From: Chitinophaga pinensis
Lineage (GTDB): Bacteria; Bacteroidota; Bacteroidia; Chitinophagales; Chitinophagaceae
NCBI GenBank assembly: GCA_945862385.1
Contig: CAMAXV010000016.1
Location: 1-62,493 of the forward strand
Reading direction: 5' to 3'
Length of the DNA stretch: 62,493 nt
Part shown: one piece after another, positions 7,957-14,848 of the stretch
Layout: the number at the start of each line of letters is the position of its first letter
Position numbering within the stretch: the first letter of the stretch is position 1
Program-made: the position numbers and the translations under genes
The notes under the pieces: generated by a model
Told to the model about the DNA's origin: nothing
Databases searched by the model: none
The model's input: the letters and a program-made list of their open reading frames with translations, nothing else

Positions 7957-9513
7957 TTATTTTAATTCGACTATCATTTCAATTTCTACAGCAATATTAT
8001 TTGGCAATGCATTGACGCCAACGGAAGTACGGGCATGCCTTCCGCGATCGCCAAAGACCTCCACCATAAGGTTTGAGCAGCCGTTCATGACCTGCGGCTG
8101 CTGCGCAAACTCGGGTGTACAGTTAACAAGTCCTACTACCTTCACAATGCGCTTCACGCGATTAAGATCACCGATATAACCCTTCAGGGTTGAAATGAGG
8201 GATATACCTGTTAACCTAGCTGCAGCCTGTCCCTGCTCTACAGTCAAATCCTTTCCTAATTTACCAAATACCTGTCCACCTTCGGGTTTATCCGGTCCAT
8301 GCCCTGAAAGGTAAACGGTGTTTCCCACCTGCACATATTTGACATAATTGGCTATGGGTGCGGTAGGTGGAATAAGCGTGATATTGTTCTCTTTGATTTT
8401 AGCTTCGGCATCAACTTCTGGTTGTGGTTTTATAAAGACCAGACATACCGGCATTTTAACTTGAACATCCTTTTTGAGGTCTGTAAGTTTGCCTGTGGCA
8501 TCATCGAAAGCAAAAACCTGTATGCGGTTTTCAGTCTGGCTGCCCACCCAAACGGTTTTACCGGTGGGATCGAAATTGAAATTACGGGGCATCTTAGCTA
8601 CCGACTGGTGTCCGGCTTTTTTCAGGGTACCATCCGGATTGATAGCGAAAACTGTCAGCTGATCGGTGGTTATCCTGTTGGAACTAACCAGCCACCTGCC
8701 GTTGGGCGAAATATGAATATCGGCACTGGCCTTGCTTTCAGCAGAAGATGTATCTGATGCAACCGACTGCAAAAGGGTGAACTGCCCGTCCTGCACCCTA
8801 AACACATCAACAGTACCAGATAACTCATTTAGCAAATAGGCATGTAAACCCGTTTTGCTGAATGTCATGTGGCGCGGACCATTTCCCGGTTTTATGGGGA
8901 TGATAACCGGTGTTTCGTTAACCAGTCCATCTGCATAGATCCTGTGCTGGTAAATCCTGTCGGTACCCAAATCATTCACATACAAATAGAGCTGATCAGG
9001 CGACACTACGACCTGATGGGCGTGAGGCCCCTGCTGACGAGATTTATTGATACTGGAACCTGCGTACTGAATATGCTGTGCGATGGGTAAGAGATTGCCG
9101 TTTTCGGTCTTGAATACACTCAGGCTGCCACTGCCATAATTAGCTGCATAAACAGTTTGGGTAGACTCACGTAGGGCCACATGACAGGGGCCAGATCCTT
9201 TTGCGGCAGTAGTATTGAGCAAATCGTATTCTCCTTTGCTGTTGAGTCTGAAAGCGGCGACAGCAGCATTGCCACTTTGTTCGGAAACTGTGTATAGGTA
9301 TTGCGTACTGGCCGAAACAGCCAAGAATGAAGCATTCGGCATAGACCTGGCATAACGACGCTGGACGTTCCCTGAATGGGTATTCGCATCAAACACTTCT
9401 ATTCCGGGATTACCTTCCCTGGTATAGGAGCCCACCAGTAAATGATAGGAAGAAGTATCCTGCTGCTGGACAGAAAACAATGCACTTAACGAAATAAGCA
9501 AGGTTGCAAACAT
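7957..9513 (-). CDS. Exported lactonase (YbhE-type propeller) fused to a RidA domain
   Basis: A 518-residue two-domain protein. Residues 1-18 form a signal peptide. Residues about 24-370 are a seven-bladed propeller of the 6-phosphogluconolactonase (Pgl/YbhE) type: YHLLVGSYTREGNPGI at the start, then GPCHVAL, QGPHAHQVVVSPD and GNGPRHMTF in later blades. Residues about 378-518 form a complete RidA-type domain (VGNTVYLSGHGP, and Arg495 in ARTSVGVNALP). It is the first gene of the exported SelA/RidA/RraA operon and divergent from the amidohydrolase gene. Fusing lactone hydrolysis to imine hydrolysis in one exported protein suggests successive steps of one pathway. Domain calls are firm; coupling is inferred. 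Confidence 0.85.
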   Translation of the reverse strand: MFATLLISLSALFSVQQQDTSSYHLLVGSYTREGNPGIEVFDANTHSGNVQRRYARSMPNASFLAVSASTQYLYTVSEQSGNAAVAAFRLNSKGEYDLLNTTAAKGSGPCHVALRESTQTVYAANYGSGSLSVFKTENGNLLPIAQHIQYAGSSINKSRQQGPHAHQVVVSPDQLYLYVNDLGTDRIYQHRIYADGLVNETPVIIPIKPGNGPRHMTFSKTGLHAYLLNELSGTVDVFRVQDGQFTLLQSVASDTSSAESKASADIHISPNGRWLVSSNRITTDQLTVFAINPDGTLKKAGHQSVAKMPRNFNFDPTGKTVWVGSQTENRIQVFAFDDATGKLTDLKKDVQVKMPVCLVFIKPQPEVDAEAKIKENNITLIPPTAPIANYVKYVQVGNTVYLSGHGPDKPEGGQVFGKLGKDLTVEQGQAAARLTGISLISTLKGYIGDLNRVKRIVKVVGLVNCTPEFAQQPQVMNGCSNLMVEVFGDRGRHARTSVGVNALPNNIAVEIEMIVELK

Positions 9514-9592
9514 AATGTGGTTGTTATAGGAATTTAATTTACAATGTTTTTATGTATTTTTAAAAAGAACTATCAAACGAACCAGCAAAGCC

Positions 9593-10843
9593 ATGAAAAA
9601 AATATACGCGTTACTCGGATTCTTTTTTTTGTCAGCCACCTTACTGGCACAACAGGAAAAATCATACGATATCCTGATTACCGGAGGCAGGGTCATTGAT
9701 CCGAAAAATAATACAGATGCCATAGCAGATGTGGCCATCAAATCGGGTAAAATAGTGAAGGTGGCTCCAGGCCTGAATCCGGCTGATGCCAGGCAGGTTG
9801 TCAATGCAAAGGGACTAATGGTAACACCAGGACTGATCGATATCCACGGACATGTATTCCATGGCACACAGGAGGATCACTACCTCAGTGACGGACTCAG
9901 CGCATTGCCTCCTGATGGGTTCACGTTCAGGGCAGGTGTGACTACCATAGTTGACTGCGGCGGTGCCGGATGGAGAAACCTTTCAACATTCAGAAAAAAC
10001 GTCATTGGCAGCTCCAAAACAAGGGTGCTTTCTTTCATGAATATTGTGGGTGAAGGTATGCGCGGTGGCAAATACGAACAGGATGTGAACGACATGGACG
10101 CTGCCATCACAGCGAAGACAGCCATTGAAAACAAAGACATCGTTGTGGGATTCAAACTTGCACATTTCTCGGGCCACGACTGGCGTCCGACAGAACGGGT
10201 TACCGAAGCTGGCAGACTGGCCGGAATGCCTGTTATCATTGATTTTGGTGGTGCGTCGCCAACCCTTTCCATTGAAGAACTTTTCATGAAAAAACTCAGG
10301 CCCGGAGATATCTACACCCATGCTTATGCTGCACTGGATGGCACAAGGGAAACGATTGTGGATGAAAAAACAAGTGTGCTGAAACCATTTGTACTGGCCG
10401 CACAGAAAAGGGGAATCATTTTTGATGTGGGTTATGGAGGCGCAAGCTTCAATTTTACCCAGGCAATTCCTGCCCTGAAGGCAGGGCTCTATCCAAACAC
10501 CATCAGCACAGACCTGCATACCGGCAGCATGAATACTTCCATGAAAAGTCAGATTGATGTGATGTCAAAATTCATGCTGATGGGTATGTCTTTACCTGCC
10601 GTAATCCATGCCAGTACCTGGAAGCCGGCACAGGTCATCAACAGAACTGAACTGGGACATCTTTCACCAGGTGCCGAAGCTGACGTCACTGTTTTAAGAA
10701 TCAGGAAAGGAGAATTTAGGTTTTACGACAAGACAGGGTATTTCATACCTGGAAAGGAAAGACTTGAATGTGAAGTCACCATCAAAGGCGGACAAGTCAT
10801 GTACGACATGAACGGACTGACAAAACCCATCTACGTGAAATGA
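9593..10843 (+). CDS. Exported amidohydrolase/deacetylase family metallohydrolase (COG3964 type)
   Basis: A 416-residue member of the amidohydrolase superfamily with a signal peptide (hydrophobic 5-19, ending LLAQQ). Metal ligands are visible: His85 and His87 in DIHGHV, the probable carboxylated Lys188 in VGFKLAH, His in IYTHAYA and Asp in STDLHTG. It resembles the COG3964 group, often misannotated as dihydroorotase; characterised relatives hydrolyse acetylated hydroxy acids or N-acetyl-D-amino acids. In other bacteria COG3964 genes sit beside SelA-like genes, as here. It is divergent from the lactonase-RidA operon with 79 bases between, probably a shared control region. A role as a periplasmic N-deacetylase feeding the PLP enzyme is inferred. 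Confidence 0.82.
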   Translation: MKKIYALLGFFFLSATLLAQQEKSYDILITGGRVIDPKNNTDAIADVAIKSGKIVKVAPGLNPADARQVVNAKGLMVTPGLIDIHGHVFHGTQEDHYLSDGLSALPPDGFTFRAGVTTIVDCGGAGWRNLSTFRKNVIGSSKTRVLSFMNIVGEGMRGGKYEQDVNDMDAAITAKTAIENKDIVVGFKLAHFSGHDWRPTERVTEAGRLAGMPVIIDFGGASPTLSIEELFMKKLRPGDIYTHAYAALDGTRETIVDEKTSVLKPFVLAAQKRGIIFDVGYGGASFNFTQAIPALKAGLYPNTISTDLHTGSMNTSMKSQIDVMSKFMLMGMSLPAVIHASTWKPAQVINRTELGHLSPGAEADVTVLRIRKGEFRFYDKTGYFIPGKERLECEVTIKGGQVMYDMNGLTKPIYVK

Positions 10844-12568
10844 TTACTGCCCTTTTAAACGCTCAGTAGCTACCTGTTCAGGAGTAATCCCGGAACGCCA
10901 GTTACTGAAACCCTTACGGACATAAGTAAGCAGTTCAGCAAGGTCCTGATCATTCAGAAACTGGAATGCAGGCATCACGTTGTTGTATTCCTTTCCTGAA
11001 ACAGATATGGGGCCCTGCAGTCCTTTCAGCAAAACATTGATCAACCGCGAACTGTCTCCCCTGACCCATTCAGACCTGACTATGGGAGGATACCTGTTAC
11101 CATCGCCTGCACCTGAGCGCTGATGACAACTCCGGCAATACTGCATGTACAACTGCTCTCCCCTGGCCATGACCCGCTTCTCATCCAGGTTGTCTTTTAC
11201 CGGATCGGGGGTTTTGATATTGGTAGCAGTGAGTTGTCTTTTTCTCATGGCTGCAAGCTGTGCTGTACCGAAAACACTTCTGTTCCCTTTGTAACTTATT
11301 TTCCAGATTTTCCCTTTCTGCGAATCTGATACATAGAGTGCACCATCCGGACCAACGGCCAGTCCCATCGGCCGGTGCGCAGCATCGGAGGTATTAACGA
11401 TAGTATCCAATCCGGCAAAACCATCAGCAAAAACCTCCATAGGCTGGAATTTACCGTCCTTAAATGGCAGAAATGCAATGAAATAACCTGCCTGCGGATA
11501 GGGTGCGCGGATAGTTGAACCATGAAGTGCAACAAATGCGCCATGCCTGTAACGTTCAGGGAACTGATTGCCTCTGTAGAAAACAAGATCATTGGGGGCG
11601 AAATGACCTGGAAATCCGAAAACGGGCTTTATGATTGCGGGGTCTGTGCAAACTTTTTTTCCATCACCCCCATACTCGGGATTGAGCATAATCTTCCCCT
11701 TTTGCTGATCATAATAGTAATAGGGCCAGCCTACATCAGCGCCTACGGGCAGTTTATAAAACCCTTCAGCAGGGAGCATGGCATTATCCCAGTCGCTGTA
11801 AAAATTTGGCCAGGAAGCATTGAGGTTATCTCTGCCATGTGCTACAGCATACAGTGTATTGTCGCGCGTATTCCATTCCATCCCCACAATACTGCGTAAT
11901 CCGGTTGCCACCTTCACCCCATGGCTGGTTCGGAACTGATTCAGTTTGTCAGCCCTGAATTTCCAGATACCCGCATTGGAATCGAGGAGCGGACAAGGCT
12001 TCATGCCTGGAGAACCCGGAACCCTGTTTTGCTCCTGGCAGGCATCTGATGGTCCACCAAATGGAACATAAATATTTCCCTCTTTATCAAAAGCGATGGG
12101 TTTACCATCGTGTTCACGTGGACCATCCACATCACGTACGATGACTTCAGGCTCGGCAGTAGGTACTAGTTCACCGGGCAAAAGACGGTAACGGTAAACA
12201 AAGGTTTCAGCACTGGTATAGAGATACCCGTTATGGATGCGCATTTCCGTTGAGTAGGGACCTTCGTTTTTAAAGGTCCCGAAGTTCATGATGATATCTG
12301 CCCGCCCATCCCCATTGGTATCCCGAAGGGCCCAGTTCATTCCTCCCGGCAACTCCCTGCGACCCTTTACATAAATGTCGCCATTGTCATTCACAGCCAG
12401 GTGCCTTGCACTTCCCGGAAGGCTATCAACCACGGCAACAGACGCAAATCCATCTGGCAGATAGAGCTTAACATCCTTTGAAGGTGGCTGACCCTGATTA
12501 ACTTTTACCAGCTTTGGGGCTAAAAAGAGACCTGATAAAAGAGAAAATACGACAAACAGGAGTTTCAT
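10844..12568 (-). CDS. PQQ-dependent sugar dehydrogenase-like propeller with C-terminal cytochrome c
   Basis: A 574-residue exported protein. After a signal peptide (1-17) comes a propeller of the soluble glucose/sorbosone dehydrogenase (GSDH) type, with repeats such as LAVGPDGALYVSDS and GLRSIVGMEWN. From about 465 a class I cytochrome c domain follows, with the haem site Cys478-Arg-Ser-Cys481-His482 and a likely axial Met in VMPAF. Such proteins oxidise an aldehyde or aldose in the periplasm and pass electrons to the chain through their own haem. The gene follows a BASS transporter gene by 2 bases on the same strand and converges on the amidohydrolase. It could supply the aldonolactone for the nearby exported lactonase; the substrate is not known. 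Confidence 0.85.
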   Translation of the reverse strand: MKLLFVVFSLLSGLFLAPKLVKVNQGQPPSKDVKLYLPDGFASVAVVDSLPGSARHLAVNDNGDIYVKGRRELPGGMNWALRDTNGDGRADIIMNFGTFKNEGPYSTEMRIHNGYLYTSAETFVYRYRLLPGELVPTAEPEVIVRDVDGPREHDGKPIAFDKEGNIYVPFGGPSDACQEQNRVPGSPGMKPCPLLDSNAGIWKFRADKLNQFRTSHGVKVATGLRSIVGMEWNTRDNTLYAVAHGRDNLNASWPNFYSDWDNAMLPAEGFYKLPVGADVGWPYYYYDQQKGKIMLNPEYGGDGKKVCTDPAIIKPVFGFPGHFAPNDLVFYRGNQFPERYRHGAFVALHGSTIRAPYPQAGYFIAFLPFKDGKFQPMEVFADGFAGLDTIVNTSDAAHRPMGLAVGPDGALYVSDSQKGKIWKISYKGNRSVFGTAQLAAMRKRQLTATNIKTPDPVKDNLDEKRVMARGEQLYMQYCRSCHQRSGAGDGNRYPPIVRSEWVRGDSSRLINVLLKGLQGPISVSGKEYNNVMPAFQFLNDQDLAELLTYVRKGFSNWRSGITPEQVATERLKGQ

Positions 12569-12570
12569 GG

Positions 12571-13656
12571 TTACAGCTTATCAGGTGAACGCTTATGCCA
12601 GTATGATGCCAGCATGGAACCCGTGATATTCATAACTGGTCCGAACACCCCCGCTGCCAGTCCGATTGTTGCAATCTTCCCCATCGTTTTAGCAATTCCT
12701 GATGCCAGTCCTGCATTCTGTAAACCGACTTCAATAGCTACTGTCCTTGCATCACTTTCATTCATCTTGAACAGTTTCGCAGCGCCGTATCCCAATACAT
12801 ACCCGAAAATATTGTGAATGAGGGTTAGCAGGATAAGCAATGGTCCGATCGAAAGCAAACTATCCCTCCCCGCGGCCGTTATGACCACAATAATCAAAGC
12901 AATGCCCAGCATGGAAACCTGAGGCATGAGTTTATCCAGCCATGCTGTTTTTCCGGAGAGAATCTTATTGAAAACCAAACCGCCGAGTACAGGTAAAATG
13001 ATCATTTTGATGATGTCGAACATCATTTTTGTGGCATCAATTTCTATATAAGCACCTGCAAGGTATTTCATCAACATGGGCGTAACGAAGGGTGCAAGTA
13101 ATGTTGTGCAGGAAGTCAGGGTAATGGAAAGTGCAAGGTTTGCCTTGGCCAGATAAGACATCACATTGGAAGCAACTCCTGAAGGAGAGCATCCTACGAG
13201 AATAATACCTGCTGCTATTTCGGGCGGTAATCCGCTAACTGATGCCAGGGTCATACCAAGTAATGGCATGATTGTAAACTGAGCCAGAATGCCAATTACA
13301 ACACCTTTGGGTGTTTTTACAACTGCAGCAAAATCGTTCAGACTCATGGCAGTACCCATGCCAAACATGATTACCTGAAGAAGAGGTATAATCAATCCAG
13401 ACAATTTAAATCCACCCCACTCCAGAAAATACTGCGGGTAATAAAGCGATGTTGATACAGCTGCAAAAATCAATATGGTAAATGAATAGCCTTTCAGGTG
13501 TTCATAACCCTGAAAAGCCAATGCAAGCAATAGAAAAAAGGCAATGACGAAAGGACCAGCTACAGCATGATTCCCTGCAAAGGATAGAAAGATAGCAGCC
13601 AAACAACAACAAAGGGCACCAATCCCGGAGAGGGAATGAATGGTAAGTTTTTTCAC
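12571..13656 (-). CDS. Bile acid:sodium symporter (BASS) family transporter
   Basis: A 361-residue polytopic membrane protein with about ten hydrophobic segments and the BASS landmarks GCSPSGVASNVMSYLAKAN (the crossover region that binds sodium) and IEVGLQNAGLASGIA. BASS proteins couple sodium entry to uptake of organic anions such as bile acids, pyruvate or pantothenate-like acids. The start is a GTG at 13656; no upstream ATG is in frame and the next internal ATG would remove the first membrane segments. It lies 2 bases before the PQQ dehydrogenase-cytochrome c gene. That spacing suggests it imports the acid product of periplasmic oxidation; this link is inference. Confidence 0.87.
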   Translation of the reverse strand: MKKLTIHSLSGIGALCCCLAAIFLSFAGNHAVAGPFVIAFFLLLALAFQGYEHLKGYSFTILIFAAVSTSLYYPQYFLEWGGFKLSGLIIPLLQVIMFGMGTAMSLNDFAAVVKTPKGVVIGILAQFTIMPLLGMTLASVSGLPPEIAAGIILVGCSPSGVASNVMSYLAKANLALSITLTSCTTLLAPFVTPMLMKYLAGAYIEIDATKMMFDIIKMIILPVLGGLVFNKILSGKTAWLDKLMPQVSMLGIALIIVVITAAGRDSLLSIGPLLILLTLIHNIFGYVLGYGAAKLFKMNESDARTVAIEVGLQNAGLASGIAKTMGKIATIGLAAGVFGPVMNITGSMLASYWHKRSPDKL

Positions 13657-13694
13657 ACAACAAGCTTTAGTTCCTTAAATATAAGGAAATCATC

Positions 13695-13702
13695 TAAATT
13701 TG
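13695..13702 (+). promoter_or_regulatory. Bacteroidota-type -7 box of the tRNA-Arg gene
   Basis: TAAATTTG matches the TAnnTTTG consensus exactly and lies 6 bases upstream of the first base of the mature tRNA, the right distance for a start at or just before the tRNA. No convincing -33 element is seen. A 7-base inverted repeat (TTCCTTA/TAAGGAA, 13671-13688) lies just upstream. Confidence 0.55.
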
Positions 13703-13708
13703 CAATCC

Positions 13709-13780
13709 GGCCTCGTAGTACAATGGATAGTATAAGAGTCTCCGAAGCTCCAGATCCCGGTTCGATTCCAGGCGAGGCCA
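13709..13780 (+). tRNA. tRNA-Arg (anticodon CCG)
   Basis: A 72-nt cloverleaf. The acceptor stem GGCCTCG pairs with CGAGGCC (13773-13779) and the discriminator base is A13780. The D stem is GTAC/GTAT, the anticodon loop CTCCGAA has the anticodon CCG at 13742-13744, and the T loop is TTCGATT. The top anticodon-stem pair (A-C) and one T-stem pair (C-A) are mismatched. No CCA is encoded. It reads the arginine codon CGG. Confidence 0.93.
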
Positions 13781-13816
13781 CTACAAATTTTCAGTTTCAA
13801 TGCCATATTGTGGTAC

Positions 13817-13834
13817 TTTCAAAATCTTTTGAAA
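13817..13834. terminator. Stem-loop between tRNA-Arg and the convergent propeller gene
   Basis: TTTCAAAA-TC-TTTTGAAA is a perfect 8-bp inverted repeat with a 2-base centre, placed between the tRNA and the converging minus-strand gene that ends at 13838. Its position and A/T-rich stem suggest a bidirectional terminator, but it is weak and has no long T run outside the stem. Confidence 0.4.
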
Positions 13835-13837
13835 TAC

Positions 13838-14755
13838 TCACCTGTTTACTTTTTCTTTTGAAAACAATGAATCAGTCCATACAGATTCCAGCTTCTGTTT
13901 CAACACAGATATGGCTTCACTGCCTATAAACAATAATTTTTCATTGATGAATGCCACAGACTCAGTCTGTGCGGGTCCGGCAAGCAATACTTTTTTCTGC
14001 TGACCTGAAAAGAAATTATCTTTTTTAAATCCATTTAGAAGATAAAGAAAGCGCAAACCTGTTTTAGTATACCCAGTCAGTACAACTCTATTTGAACCTT
14101 CATGCACATCAGCACCTGTAATTAATCCTCCCACATCCAGGCTGTCTCTTCTTTTGGCAGTCTGAACACCGGCTTGGTTACTAAGCTCATACACCACAGT
14201 CTTATTACCCTTCCATTGTTTAGTAAACAGATAAAGCTTGTCCTGAAAGGCAATCATAGCTTCACAATCCCAGTCAGTACTGTTTCCCGCAACTGGCTCA
14301 GGCTTCTCAGGCATGTCCTCGTATCGGAAAGTAATTAATTCTGGCTGAATGGTGAGGTTACGCGGACTATCCACAATCATCGACTTTGCAATTTTGTAAA
14401 TCATGAACCTGGGTCTGGCGCCATTGGTATTGTTACCTGCATCTGCTGCGTATATATATTGTTCATCCTGCGCAATGTCTTCCCAGTCTATGTTTACAGC
14501 TCCTTTCAGAGTCACCCTTCTCAATATCACATTACTGGCTGTATCTGTTGCATAGATAGCAGGTTCACCACCGCTGTCATTGTGCTGCCAGATAAGATTA
14601 TTCCACCAGATCATACCTGAATTCTCGGCCAACATGGGCATTTGCTGATAACGGACAACCGGCTGAACTGTTTTGACATGGGGCACTTGCGCCTTTATCT
14701 GACCTGTAATTGCAAGAGAAAAAAAGAGAACAACACTGAAATAAAAATGCTTCAT
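13838..14755 (-). CDS. Exported propeller-like protein of unknown function
   Basis: A 305-residue protein with a signal peptide (hydrophobic 5-18, IKAQ at the likely cleavage site). The rest has repeated beta-strand segments such as NSGMIWWNNLIWQHNDSGG, NIDWEDIAQDEQYIYAADAGNN and DWDCEAMIAFQDKLYLFTKQ, which suggests a beta-propeller. The DWEDIA and DWDCEA repeats recall secreted esterase-like or phytase-like propellers, but I cannot assign an activity. It lies 93 bases after the TonB receptor gene on the same strand. Its start codon is inside one arm of a 17-bp inverted repeat (14746-14821), so its translation may be controlled by RNA structure. Confidence 0.7.
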   Translation of the reverse strand: MKHFYFSVVLFFSLAITGQIKAQVPHVKTVQPVVRYQQMPMLAENSGMIWWNNLIWQHNDSGGEPAIYATDTASNVILRRVTLKGAVNIDWEDIAQDEQYIYAADAGNNTNGARPRFMIYKIAKSMIVDSPRNLTIQPELITFRYEDMPEKPEPVAGNSTDWDCEAMIAFQDKLYLFTKQWKGNKTVVYELSNQAGVQTAKRRDSLDVGGLITGADVHEGSNRVVLTGYTKTGLRFLYLLNGFKKDNFFSGQQKKVLLAGPAQTESVAFINEKLLFIGSEAISVLKQKLESVWTDSLFSKEKVNR

Positions 14756-14821
14756 GAATTCCGAATTATTTCAATCGTAAACATAATAAGTGAAATTGAA
14801 AAATGGAATTCATGAAGCATT
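14746..14821. repeat. 17-bp perfect inverted repeat covering a start codon
   Basis: The arm AATGCTTCATGAATTCC (14746-14762) is perfectly complementary to GGAATTCATGAAGCATT (14805-14821), with 42 bases between. A further 7-bp pairing, TTTCAAT with ATTGAAA, lies inside. On the minus strand the downstream arm contains the ATG (14755) of the propeller gene, so the mRNA could fold to hide its start codon. There is no T run, so it is not a typical terminator of the TonB gene. Confidence 0.85.
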
Positions 14822-14848
14822 AATGCAAACATTATACCCATGAATCTA

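Noticed and set aside
14763-14804. Segment between the 17-bp inverted repeats as an invertible promoter
   Set aside because: Only 42 bases lie between the arms, no full promoter is seen inside, and no recombinase gene is nearby. Kept only as a minor alternative in the finding.
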